Positions 51,986 to 60,620 of a stretch of 64,000 bases of DNA are shown piece by piece. This DNA is from Kineosporia mesophila (GTDB lineage: Bacteria > Actinomycetota > Actinomycetes > Actinomycetales > Kineosporiaceae): NCBI RefSeq assembly GCF_021129235.1, contig NZ_JAJOMA010000031.1:19907-83906 (forward strand). The letters run 5' to 3'. Every line of letters starts with the position of its first letter. Positions within the stretch are counted from its first letter, which is position 1. The notes beneath the pieces are model-generated. The model ran no database searches. It was not told where the DNA came from and was given only the letters and a program-made list of their open reading frames with translations. The translations under genes and the position numbers were made by a program.

Positions 51986-52852
51986 ATGGCGGGACGGATG
52001 GACGGCAAGGTTGCCCTGGTGACCGGCGCAGCGAGGGGGCAGGGCCGCAGCCACGCGCTGCGACTGGCGCAGGAGGGCGCCGACATCGTGGCGATCGATC
52101 TCTGCGCGCAGATCGAGACGGTGAACTACGCGATGGCCACCGAGGCGGACCTGGCCGAAACCGTCCGGCTGGTCGAGGGCCTGGACCGGCGCATCGTGTC
52201 GGGGGTCGCCGACGTCCGTGACCGTGCGGCTCTGGCATCGGTGGTGGACGCGGCTGTCGCCGACCTCGGCCACCTCGATGTGGTGATCACCAACGCGGGC
52301 ATCAGCCCGATCGGCCCGGACATCCCGATGATGGCGTGGTTCGACACGGTCGGCACCAACCTGAGCGGTGTCGTCAACACGCTCCAGGTGACATTCCCAC
52401 ACCTGAGTGAAGGCGCCTCGATCGTGTGTATCGGATCGATGGCGGCCCTGATGCCCGGCACGATGGACAGCCCCGCTGCCGGTCCAGGCGCCGGCGGTTA
52501 CGGTTTCGCGAAGCAGACGGTCGCGCGGCTCGTGCACACCCTGGCCCTGACACTGGCGCCCCATTCGATCCGGGTCAACGCCGTGCACCCAGGCAACATC
52601 GACACGCCCATGCTCCAGAACGAGGCGATGTACAAGCTGTTCCGCCCGGACCTGGAAGAGCCCACCCACGAGGACGTTCAGGCGGCCTTCGGGTCCATGC
52701 ACAAACTACCGGTGCACACGCTGGATCCCCACGACATCTCCGAAGCCGTCCTGTTCCTCGCCTCCGACGCTGCCCGGTACGTCACCGGCGCCCAGCTGCG
52801 GGTGGACGCGGGTGGGTTGCTGCCGTACCTGACCTCCGGTGCCCCCTCCTGA
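51986..52852 (+). CDS. Mycofactocin-coupled short-chain dehydrogenase (carveol dehydrogenase-like)
   Basis: A 288-aa SDR with the hallmark ALVTGAARGQGRSHALRLAQ (about 10-29): G-x-x-R-G-Q-G-R-S-H marks the group whose NAD(H) is tightly bound and recycled by the peptide-derived cofactor mycofactocin. The group includes carveol dehydrogenase. The 45-residue region with QIETVNYAMATEADL is also typical, as are the NAGISPIGP and GYGFAKQTV (Tyr-x3-Lys) active-site elements. It should oxidise a cyclic secondary alcohol to the ketone. AAGGGAG precedes the ATG. It lies downstream of the importer without an operator copy. Mycofactocin synthesis genes are not in the window. Confidence 0.9.
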   Translation: MAGRMDGKVALVTGAARGQGRSHALRLAQEGADIVAIDLCAQIETVNYAMATEADLAETVRLVEGLDRRIVSGVADVRDRAALASVVDAAVADLGHLDVVITNAGISPIGPDIPMMAWFDTVGTNLSGVVNTLQVTFPHLSEGASIVCIGSMAALMPGTMDSPAAGPGAGGYGFAKQTVARLVHTLALTLAPHSIRVNAVHPGNIDTPMLQNEAMYKLFRPDLEEPTHEDVQAAFGSMHKLPVHTLDPHDISEAVLFLASDAARYVTGAQLRVDAGGLLPYLTSGAPS

Positions 52853-52908
52853 CCGAGGACCGGCCTCACCGTCTTGGCTGTCCGAAACATCCCGGGCACA
52901 CTCGGACC

Positions 52909-53763
52909 GTGGAACGTCACGAGTTCGGCGCTGCGGTGCGCCAGTTGCGGGAAAGTACGGACGCACAGGCGCTGGGGCTGGCGGTCGGGCGCCGGCGGGT
53001 GCGGGGGTTGCGGCGCGAAGAGCTCGGTGAGCTCGCGGGCATGTCGGCCGACTACGTACGGCGCCTTGAGCAGGGGCGCAGCCATCCCTCGGCGGGCGTG
53101 GTCAACGCCATCGCCCGGGCGTTGCGGGTCGGGCGGGGCGAGTACGAGCGGCTCTGCGCGCTGGCCGGGTACGCCGCGGCCGACGGACAGGTGCCGACCG
53201 AGATCGGTCCGGGCGCGATGCGCTTGCTGGAGCGGTTCTCCGACACCCCGATGTTCGTCTCCGACGCGGCAATGAACCTGGTCGCGGTGAACAACGCCTT
53301 CCTGGCGCTGGGGCACTGGGACCTGACCGGCGACCCGTGGGAGTGGAACGTCGCCTGGCGCACGTTCTGCGATCCGTTCGACGGATTCAAGCAGTCCTCG
53401 GCAGACGCGACCGATCATGAGGCGGTCCTGGTGGCCCGCCTGAAGGCCGCAGTACTGCGCTACCCCACCGACACGTCGCTGGCCGCGCTCGTGGACGAGA
53501 TGCGCACCCGCAGCGGCCTGTTCGACATCCTGTGGCGCACCCCGCGGCCGGTCGCGGCCTACGAGAGCAGCGCCGCGTTCGTCCACCCGGACGGTGATGC
53601 CGTCACCCTCGTGGGCAACCTGCTGGCCATCCCGGGCGACGACCTGGCGGCCCTCATGCTCACCGCGGCCCCCCGCTCGACCGACGCGGCGCGTCTGGCC
53701 GAGCTCGTCGACGCGGCCGGAGAGCCCTCGATCATCAGGGTGGGCCAACCCGGCCCAGGATAA
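52909..53763 (+). CDS. XRE-family regulator with MmyB-like ligand-binding domain
   Basis: A 284-aa regulator like the one at 6.2 kb: helix-turn-helix with VRGLRREELGELAGMSADYV and RRLEQGRSHPSAGV (about 26-66) and a C-terminal MmyB-like domain with MFVSDAAMNLVAVNNAFLAL and FDILWRTP. GTG at 52909 is the only start close to the conserved sequence. The oxidoreductase and cupin genes downstream on the same strand are its probable targets, as in other actinomycetes. Confidence 0.85.
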   Translation: MERHEFGAAVRQLRESTDAQALGLAVGRRRVRGLRREELGELAGMSADYVRRLEQGRSHPSAGVVNAIARALRVGRGEYERLCALAGYAAADGQVPTEIGPGAMRLLERFSDTPMFVSDAAMNLVAVNNAFLALGHWDLTGDPWEWNVAWRTFCDPFDGFKQSSADATDHEAVLVARLKAAVLRYPTDTSLAALVDEMRTRSGLFDILWRTPRPVAAYESSAAFVHPDGDAVTLVGNLLAIPGDDLAALMLTAAPRSTDAARLAELVDAAGEPSIIRVGQPGPG

Positions 53764-53827
53764 CCGCGCCGGATCCTGCGAAGTTGAGTGACGTCCCCGG
53801 CAGCACTCATGAAAAGCAGGTACAGCG

Positions 53828-54772
53828 ATGAAGGTAGTGCGTTTCCACGAGTTCGGCGGCCCCGAGGTCCTGCGCTACGAGGACGTCGAGCAGCCCACCC
53901 CCGGCGCCGGTCAGGTCCGCATCCGGGTCGCCGCGACCTCGTTCAACGGTGTCGAGGCCAACATCCGGGCCGGCTACATGCAGGGTCCGATCCCCGTCGA
54001 GCTGCCCCACACCCCCGGCATCGACGTCGCCGGCACGGTGGACGCGCTCGGTGAGGGAGTGGACGACCTCGCGGTCGGTGAGGCGGTCATCGGTTTCCTG
54101 CCGATGACCGGGACCGGCGCGGCCGCGCAGTACGTGATCGCGCCGGCGGAGATCCTCACCGGGGCGCCCAGGAACATCCCGCTGGCCGACGCGGCCGCGC
54201 TGCCGCTGGTGGGCCTGACCGCCTGGCAGGCCCTGTTCGAGCACGGCAAGCTCAGTGCCGGTCAGCGGGTGCTGATCAACGGCGCCGGGGGAGCGGTCGG
54301 CGGGTACGCCGTGCAGCTGGCCAAGGAGGCCCGCGCCCACGTGATCGCGACGGCCAGCCCGCGCACCGCCCAGCCGGTCAAGGACGCAGGCGCCGACGAG
54401 GTCATTGACCACACCGCCACCGACGTGACCGCAGCCGTCACCGAAACAGTCGACCTCGTCCTCAATCTGGCCCCCGTCACCCCCGAGCAGCTGGCCGCCC
54501 TGGTTCCGCTGATCCGCGACGGCGGCACCCTGGTCAACACCACCGTCTGGATGCCCGCCCCCTCCGACGAGCAGCGCGGCGTGCACGGCATCAACCTGTT
54601 CGTGCGCAGCGACGCCGACCAGCTCGCCGACCTGGCCGCCCGCGTCAGCACCGGTGAGCTGCACGTCGAGGTCGCCCGCCGGGTGGCCCTGGCCGACCTG
54701 CCCGCCCTGCACGCCCAGGCCGGTGCGGGTGAACTGGCCGGCAAGACCATCGTCCTTGCGCCCACCGCCTGA
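53828..54772 (+). CDS. NADP-dependent oxidoreductase (zeta-crystallin/quinone oxidoreductase-like)
   Basis: A 314-aa zinc-free MDR protein: MKVVRFHEFGGPEVLRYEDV at the start, the NADP-binding INGAGGAVGGYAVQLAKEAR near 150-169 (A-x-x-G-x-x-G), and DAGADEVIDH near 190. It lacks the Zn-binding Cys residues of alcohol dehydrogenases. Such enzymes reduce quinones or enones. It lies between the XRE regulator and cupin genes, 27 bp before the latter. Confidence 0.9.
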   Translation: MKVVRFHEFGGPEVLRYEDVEQPTPGAGQVRIRVAATSFNGVEANIRAGYMQGPIPVELPHTPGIDVAGTVDALGEGVDDLAVGEAVIGFLPMTGTGAAAQYVIAPAEILTGAPRNIPLADAAALPLVGLTAWQALFEHGKLSAGQRVLINGAGGAVGGYAVQLAKEARAHVIATASPRTAQPVKDAGADEVIDHTATDVTAAVTETVDLVLNLAPVTPEQLAALVPLIRDGGTLVNTTVWMPAPSDEQRGVHGINLFVRSDADQLADLAARVSTGELHVEVARRVALADLPALHAQAGAGELAGKTIVLAPTA

Positions 54773-54799
54773 TCCCGGCCGACTTCCCAGGAGAACCCG

Positions 54800-55300
54800 A
54801 TGATTCCCGACGACGACCCGTCCCGTTCGCTGACCGTGGCGAACCCCGACGACCCCGGCACGACCTACGTCTCGCTGGTCGGTAACACCTACGGCATGCT
54901 GATCACGGGGGAGCAGACGAACGGGCAGTACTGCCTGATCGACATGCGCGTGCCCGACGGTGGCGGGCCACCGCCGCACCGCCACGACTTCGAGGAACTG
55001 TTCACAATCCTTCAGGGCGAGATCGAGTTCACCTTCCGCGGCGAGAAGCACGTGGCCCGGGCCGGTACCTCGGTGAACATCCCGGCCAACGCCCCGCACA
55101 ACTTCCGCAACGTCTCCGGTGCCCCGGCCCGCATGCTGTGCCTGTGCACCCCGGCCGGTCAGGACGAGTACTTCCTGAAGATCGGTGACGTCATCGCCGG
55201 CCCGGACGCCCCGGCCCCGGAGCTGTCGCAGGACGAGGCCCTGGAACGACGCCGCCGGGCGGCGGAACTCGCCGACACCTACCGCAGCGTTTTCCTCTGA
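54800..55300 (+). CDS. Cupin domain protein
   Basis: A 166-aa single-domain cupin. Motif 1 is GGGPPPHRHDFEELFTILQG (two His and Glu, about 54-73) and motif 2 is VNIPANAPHNFRNVSG (His about 104), giving a complete metal site. It may be a small dioxygenase, isomerase or quercetinase-like enzyme. AGGAGA precedes the ATG. Last gene of the XRE-oxidoreductase-cupin unit, followed by a strong terminator. Confidence 0.9.
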   Translation: MIPDDDPSRSLTVANPDDPGTTYVSLVGNTYGMLITGEQTNGQYCLIDMRVPDGGGPPPHRHDFEELFTILQGEIEFTFRGEKHVARAGTSVNIPANAPHNFRNVSGAPARMLCLCTPAGQDEYFLKIGDVIAGPDAPAPELSQDEALERRRRAAELADTYRSVFL

Positions 55301-55446
55301 CCCAGTCACCTCGTCCCCCGGTGCAGGAGCTCCTGTCCACGTGCGTTGCTCGTCACATTCCCGGGTGTTTACACCCAACCGACGGGGGTTGTGGCTTACG
55401 CTCCAACCGATAGCTGCCGTGCCACCCCCGGCCAGCGGCTATCCAG

Positions 55447-55487
55447 AACGGCCTCGCTCCTCCTCCCCCCCGAGGAGCGGGGCCGTT
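55447..55487 (+). terminator. Strong hairpin, probable terminator
   Basis: Arms AACGGCCTCGCTCCTC (55447-55462) and GAGGAGCGGGGCCGTT (55472-55487) pair over 16 bp with one G-T pair around a 9-base C-rich loop. It ends the cupin transcript and lies just 36 bp before the next gene. Confidence 0.75.
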
Positions 55488-55522
55488 CGTCTGTCGGCCC
55501 GGGGGAGTGGGAGAGCCAAGCC

Positions 55523-55996
55523 ATGGCCAGGTACTACCTTGGCGCGATCGATGACGGACCCTGGCAGCTGATCTTGAGTCGGGCGCTGGACCGGGCGGAT
55601 GCCTTCCAGGTCCTGATGCCGGACGGTGAAGGCCCGCTCAGCTATGGACGTGAGCAGTTCCTGGCCCTGCCGGACCTCGCGGTGGAGAGCTCCAGCAGGA
55701 TGTGGGATGCGGTCGTGTTCTCGGGGACGGTGACCGATCAGGTCCGCAGCTTCATCGCCTCGTCGGAGGCGTCCCTGACCGAGTACGACGCGGCGGTCAG
55801 GCTCTGGGACTTCCAGCTCCTGAGCAGCGGGGTCGAGATTCTGTCCATCAGCGACTTCACGGACCTGATGATCGAGGCGACGGACGTGGACATGGCCGAC
55901 CTGGAATCGGCCGGTGTCCAGACCCAGGGGTGGATCCGGATCGAGCAGATGGAGGACGAGCGGGTTGAGAACGTGGTGGACGGCTGGGGGTGGTGA
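55523..55996 (+). CDS. Hypothetical soluble protein
   Basis: A 157-aa acidic protein (start ARYYLGAIDDGPWQLILSRA, end WIRIEQMEDERVENVVDGWG) with no membrane segment or known motif. The ATG at 55523 follows GGGAGAG. It lies alone after the terminator and before the secreted malectin-like protein gene. Confidence 0.6.
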   Translation: MARYYLGAIDDGPWQLILSRALDRADAFQVLMPDGEGPLSYGREQFLALPDLAVESSSRMWDAVVFSGTVTDQVRSFIASSEASLTEYDAAVRLWDFQLLSSGVEILSISDFTDLMIEATDVDMADLESAGVQTQGWIRIEQMEDERVENVVDGWGW

Positions 55997-56077
55997 ACTC
56001 GCGCTGCTTCGTCTCCGTGTAACAAGCGTGACCGTCGGCAACCGGGTCGGCGGCCGCTGATCGGGGAGAGGTTCCGC

Positions 56078-56686
56078 ATGTTCCTGTCTGCTCCATCCCT
56101 GCGCCCTCGCCGTCTGCTGCTGCAGGCCGGCGCCGGACTGGTCGCACTCGCGATTCTCACCGCCGGCGCATCGAGTGCCCAGGCTGTGGCTCCGGCCTCC
56201 GGTGAGGTCCAGATCGACGTCGGCGGGAGCGGCGACGGGGCGACCTTCGTGCCGGACACGTACGGGTCCGGGGGCATCGTCGACACCAAGCCGGCATCGG
56301 TCACGGCCCTGCCCAACTGGAGCCAGACCGTCACCCACCCCATTCCGGCGGCGGTCTGGAACACCTCCCGTTTCACCGATTCCAGCTACTCGGTGCCGGG
56401 CCTGACGCCCGGTGGTAGCTACCAGCTGCGGCTGTATTTCATGGACTGGTATTTCAAGGGCGCCGGCAAGCGCCTCTTCAACGTCGAGGTCAACGGCACC
56501 CGCGTGCTGACCGATTTCGACATCAACGGCACCGCCATCGCCCGCGGCGCCGACGGCGGTGCTGCCTTCGGGGTCGAGCGTGACTTCGACGTGGTCGCCG
56601 ACGACAGTGGCGTCGTAAAAATCGATTTCCTGCGGGGTTCCGTGGATCAGGTGCAGATCAACGCCATCAGCATCATCCCGCAGTAG
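56078..56686 (+). CDS. Secreted malectin-like carbohydrate-binding protein
   Basis: A 202-aa exported protein: a twin-arginine-containing signal peptide (RPRRLLLQAGAGLVALAILT, cleavage near residue 36) and one malectin-type beta-sandwich, with QIDVGGSGDGATFVPDTYGS, YQLRLYFMDWYFKGAGKRLF and FNVEVNGTRVLTDFDI. Such domains bind oligosaccharides and are usually attached to glycosidases; here it stands alone. GGGGAGAGG precedes the ATG. A bidirectional hairpin follows. Confidence 0.8.
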   Translation: MFLSAPSLRPRRLLLQAGAGLVALAILTAGASSAQAVAPASGEVQIDVGGSGDGATFVPDTYGSGGIVDTKPASVTALPNWSQTVTHPIPAAVWNTSRFTDSSYSVPGLTPGGSYQLRLYFMDWYFKGAGKRLFNVEVNGTRVLTDFDINGTAIARGADGGAAFGVERDFDVVADDSGVVKIDFLRGSVDQVQINAISIIPQ

Positions 56687-56762
56687 GGGAGAGCGGGCTT
56701 CCTTCCAGGCCCACTTTCGCCCGCCGGTAGCAGCTGTTTGTTTTTCGTTGCGCCGGAAGGGG

Positions 56763-56799
56763 CGCCTCGGCCGGCTCCGTGCCGGGTCCGGCCGAGGCG
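56763..56799. terminator. Bidirectional hairpin terminator
   Basis: A 12-bp perfect stem, CGCCTCGGCCGG (56763-56774) with CCGGCCGAGGCG (56788-56799) and a 13-base loop, lies between the malectin-like gene and the convergent NmrA remnant. A TTTGTTTTTC tract is nearby on the left. Confidence 0.75.
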
Positions 56800-56813
56800 T
56801 CCAGCAACATCAG

Positions 56814-57477
56814 TCAATGCGTTCGGGTGGGGACCGGCCAGGCGGCAGTGGCGGCCCACTGATCGAATGCCAGCAGCTCGGGGTGGATGGCACGTAACCC
56901 GTTGATATCGCGGTCCCGGGTGGCGATGTCACGTTCCTGCAGGAAGGCGCTCATCGCCGCGAGGTCATGGCCCACCTCGGGGATGGCGGCGACGACGACC
57001 TCCAGCGGAAGGTTCTGGTACTCGGCGGGAATGCCGGTGCGCTGCTCGACCGTCCGGGCGATGTCCGCGCCGGAGAGACGGTCACCGACCACGGCGAGGT
57101 CGCGGCTGCCCCAGGACTGCCAGTTGGCGAACATGTAGGCGGCGAACCACCCGATGTCCGAGAGCGCGATCATCGGGTAGTGGCCTTCGCCGAACGGCAG
57201 AACGAACCTGAGACCCTCACTCCCGCTGGTGAGCTCACCCGCGGTGGGTGCCAGAGCCGAGGTCAGGTTCTCGTAGTAGGGGGCGGTGGTGAGGATCGAG
57301 ACGTGGTCGGTGAACCACCCGTCGTCCACCTGACGCATCATCTCCTCGGCCCGCTGCAGATTGATGGACGAGGCCACTGCCGCTTTGGCGTCGTAGTGCG
57401 GAACCGCGATGCTGCCGCCGGTCAGGGTCAGTGCGTCGTCGAGCGACGACCAGATGAACCGGTCGACCTGGTGGCGG
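56814..57477 (-). pseudogene. NmrA-family NAD(P)-binding protein, 5' end deleted
   Basis: The minus-strand frame reads VDRFIWSSLDDALTLTGGSI and AVPHYDAKAAVASSINLQ, the middle of an NmrA-type atypical SDR, then runs to the normal C-terminus (FGEGHYPMIALSDIGWFAAY, WAATAAWPVPTRTH). The first 100 or so residues with the NAD-binding G-x-x-G-x-x-G loop are missing; upstream of about 57477 the frame runs into antisense of a TetR-type gene. It cannot bind its cofactor and is taken as a pseudogene. Confidence 0.75.
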
Positions 57478-57950
57478 TGCGCGCCCGCTCGCAGCTGTTC
57501 CACTACTTCCCGCAGGGCAAGAGCGGTCTGTTGCGGGCGGTCTTCGAGCATGAGATCGCCGAGCTGACGGCCGCGCAGGAACCGGCGCTGCACGACCTGT
57601 CCAGCCGGCAGTCATGGGAGGCGTGGCGCGAAGGCCTCGACGACTACTACTTCGTCCAGGGCCGCTGGACCTGTCCGCTCACGGCCCTGGCCGCGCAGGT
57701 GGTAGCCACCGACGAGGATCTCGGCGCCTGGCTGATCGCACAGAGCACCACCTGGCGGCGGGCGCTGGCCACCGGTGTCGCCGCCATGTGGCACCGGCAG
57801 CACCCGAACAGCCACGACGAGGACCTCGCGGCCACGATGATCTGTCAGCTTCAGGGTGGCTTGATCATGGGCCGGATCGACCGCAGCCCGGAGAGCCTAC
57901 GCGCCGCTCTGCGCCGGATCCTCGACTGGATCCCCGCACAGGCGGCGTGA
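57478..57950 (+). pseudogene. TetR-family regulator, 5' end deleted
   Basis: From about 57484 the plus strand reads ARSQLFHYFPQGKSGLLRAV, the recognition-helix end of a TetR-type HTH, and continues to a normal C-terminus (QLQGGLIMGRIDRSPESLRA, RILDWIPAQAA). The first 35 or so residues, with helices 1-2 and the start codon, are absent. It meets the NmrA remnant head to head: one deletion took the divergent promoter and both 5' ends. Confidence 0.78.
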
Positions 57951-58006
57951 CCCTCGAAGGGATGTGAAGGGTCGGGGGACATGCCGGGGGGATCCCGATA
58001 TTCGCC

Positions 58007-60484
58007 TCAGAGGGTGAGGTCTCGCAGCAGCTGCTGGACTCGGTCCCGATCGAATCGGGTGCCCACGTCCTCGTACAGCTCGGCCGCCCTGGTCAGTTCC
58101 TGGACAGCGACGCCGGGATCACCGAGGTGGATCGCGACCTTGCCGAGGCCCTCGCGCGCGTGTGCCTCCTCGTAACGGTCGACGCCGTTGATCGAGGAGG
58201 CCAGCGCCTGCTCGTAGTCGAGTTGTGCGGCGGCAGGCCTACTCACCTCGAACTCCAGGTCTCCCAGGCAGTTGCGTGCTTCGATCTCCAGTATTCGGGA
58301 ACCGATCGCCTGGGCGATCTCGATGGCCTGGCGGAGGTATTCCTCGCCCGCGTCGTACGTACCGGTCCGTCGGCAGACATTGCCGAGATTGGTGAGGGTG
58401 GCGCATCGCTGGGCCCGGTCGTCAATGGCGGAGCCCAGGTCCAGCGCTTCGGTGAGAGCTTCGCGGGCTTCGGCCAGCATCCCCATCCTCTCGTAGGCCA
58501 GGCCGACATTGTTGAGGGTCTGGGCTGTACCGATTCGCTGCCCGAGCGAGCGACGTAGGCTCAACGCGAGGCGATAGTGATCGAGCGCGGCCTGCCATTC
58601 GCCGAGTTGCCAGTGCACGGCACCGATATTGCTCAAAGATGTGCCCTGGCCCTTCTGGTCCCCGACGTGCTCCTGCAGGGCCAAGGCCTGGTGGTAGTGC
58701 TCCAGCGCCTGCGGGTACCGGTTGCGGTACCAGAAGATGTTGCCCATCTCTTTCAGGGCCGATCCCTGGCCTGCCTGGTCATTGATCTCGTCGAAAGCCT
58801 TGAGGGCGCCATTGCAATGGGTCAGGGCGGCCTCGTAGTTCCCGAACCTGACGCAGGACTGGGTCATCGCCAACTGGGTCAGGGCAATAGCCCTGACATT
58901 CGATGTCTTCCTCGCGGCACCCAGCCGTAACTCGGCCACCGACAAAGCAAGTGCGTACTGGCCGGCGATGAAAAGCGGACTCTCCAGCGCCTGTGCGAGG
59001 TCGATCACCACATCCGGTTCAGCGTGAGAGTTCGCTGCCCGGACCGTTGCCACCAGGTTGTCACGCTCGACGGTGAACCAGTCCCGGGCCGCTTCCACCC
59101 GTTCCGCGCGTTCGTCCGAGGCCAGCAGATCTGCGCCTCGGGATGACGCGGACCGGATCGTCCATTCGAAAAGTATTCTCAGTGCTGCACTCTCTTCGTC
59201 CCGGTTCTCAGCGGCCTTGCCGGCGGCATAGGCGCTCAACAGGTCGTGGAGCCGGTAGCGTCCAGCGGTGAGCTGGATGAGGAGATTCGCATCCAGCAGA
59301 TCCTCGAGAAGGTGATCGGCTTCCCGTACGGTGAGACCGGTCAGTGCGGCAGCACGATCAGGGTCAATGTCGATACCCGGTGCTGCTCCCAGGAGCCGGA
59401 AGAACCGGCGTCCATCCGCGGGAAGGTCCGTATAGGACAACTCGAATGCGGCGACGAGATTGCGTTCTCCGTCGTCGATCTCGGAGAGCCCGATTCGCTG
59501 GTCGTCCAGGCGGTCCGCCAGGTGGCCGACGGTCCAGGCCTGGCGTCGCACCAGTTTCGCGGCGACGATCCGCAGGGCGAGGGGCAGACCTTCGCAGAAG
59601 CGAGCGATCCGCCGGAGGTCGGCCTCCTGGTCGTGCCTGCGCCGGGGCGGGATGATCGCTCGAAGGAGGTCCAGCGACTCCTGTTCGCTGAGCACCCTGA
59701 GGGGCAGGGGAAACACTTCGTTCAAGGACGGCAGCTGATGCCGACTGGTGATCACGGTGCGGCTGGGGCCCGGGCCGACGAGCAGACCCGCGAGTTGGTG
59801 CGAAGCCCGCACATTGTCCAGGATGATCAAGGTCGGTGATCCTGCCAGGAACTCGCGGTATGCCTCGACCCGCTGGTCAGGATCAACCGGTGCCTCTGTC
59901 TCAGGGTCCAGCTTGCGCAGCAGTAGGCCCAGCACATCGTAGGGAGTCCGCGGAGGAGTCGATCGCGAAAAACCGCGAAGATCGACGAAGTGGCACCCTC
60001 CGGGGAACAGGTCGGTCACGTCGTGCGCGACCTGGACGGCCAGGGCTGTCTTGCCGACGCCGGCCATCCCGTCGATGACCACGACGGCCGGCGCTACCGG
60101 GTCCGGAGACGTCAGGAGCGCGCTGCGGAGCTTGGCGAGGCTGGCGTCCCGTCCGTGAAAGATGGAGACAGGCAACGGCAACCGGCCCAGAAGCAGTTCC
60201 TGCCCGGCCTCGCTGCCGGCCGCCCGGTCGGACGGTAGGGGGCGGTTCCGGTGCCAGGCGGCGTGCCAGGCATCTTTCCGGTCGGGGTCGTATCTTCGCG
60301 CCAGCAGCTGAACGGTCGCTTGCTGGGGGAACTGGGCCCGGTCCAGAATCTGGGCGACGGTGGTCTTCGACACCCCGGTCTCGCGGGAGACTTCCCGGAG
60401 GCTGCCGCGCTCGCGCACCAGTTCCGCCAGCGCCTCCTGGAACTGCGCGGGGGTGTCAGCTGTATTCGGGTCGGGAATTTGCAC
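58007..60484 (-). CDS. STAND NTPase: XRE/HTH - NB-ARC - TPR protein
   Basis: An 825-aa signal-transduction NTPase. An N-terminal helix-turn-helix (SLREVSRETGVSKTTVAQIL, about 28-47) is followed by NB-ARC: Walker A GMAGVGKT (139-146), Walker B TLIILDNV (about 215), GLPLAL (about 304) and a winged-helix part with RYRLHDLLSAYAAGKA. The C-terminal 350 residues are TPR repeats (GSALKEMGNIFWYRNRYPQA, GTSLSNIGAVHWQLGEWQAA and so on). Actinomycete proteins of this kind control secondary metabolism or act in defence. It is divergent from the NACHT gene at 60621, sharing a 136-bp promoter gap. Confidence 0.88.
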   Translation of the reverse strand: MQIPDPNTADTPAQFQEALAELVRERGSLREVSRETGVSKTTVAQILDRAQFPQQATVQLLARRYDPDRKDAWHAAWHRNRPLPSDRAAGSEAGQELLLGRLPLPVSIFHGRDASLAKLRSALLTSPDPVAPAVVVIDGMAGVGKTALAVQVAHDVTDLFPGGCHFVDLRGFSRSTPPRTPYDVLGLLLRKLDPETEAPVDPDQRVEAYREFLAGSPTLIILDNVRASHQLAGLLVGPGPSRTVITSRHQLPSLNEVFPLPLRVLSEQESLDLLRAIIPPRRRHDQEADLRRIARFCEGLPLALRIVAAKLVRRQAWTVGHLADRLDDQRIGLSEIDDGERNLVAAFELSYTDLPADGRRFFRLLGAAPGIDIDPDRAAALTGLTVREADHLLEDLLDANLLIQLTAGRYRLHDLLSAYAAGKAAENRDEESAALRILFEWTIRSASSRGADLLASDERAERVEAARDWFTVERDNLVATVRAANSHAEPDVVIDLAQALESPLFIAGQYALALSVAELRLGAARKTSNVRAIALTQLAMTQSCVRFGNYEAALTHCNGALKAFDEINDQAGQGSALKEMGNIFWYRNRYPQALEHYHQALALQEHVGDQKGQGTSLSNIGAVHWQLGEWQAALDHYRLALSLRRSLGQRIGTAQTLNNVGLAYERMGMLAEAREALTEALDLGSAIDDRAQRCATLTNLGNVCRRTGTYDAGEEYLRQAIEIAQAIGSRILEIEARNCLGDLEFEVSRPAAAQLDYEQALASSINGVDRYEEAHAREGLGKVAIHLGDPGVAVQELTRAAELYEDVGTRFDRDRVQQLLRDLTL

Positions 60485-60620
60485 GCTCGCGTGTCACCTT
60501 TCACGACTGCCTGGAAACCAGGCTAACCGCATGTCCCATTCGGGCGGACCGTCCCGCTTCACCGGGCGGACAGTTCGGGACAGCTCAGGTCATCGACCGG
60601 GTTACCGGGCGCGCCGGAAG

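Noticed and set aside
55340..55440. Possible c-di-AMP riboswitch (CTCCAACCGATAGCTG resembles the 3' conserved element)
   Set aside because: The 5' conserved elements are absent and the following gene is not a wall hydrolase or transporter; the match is too short.
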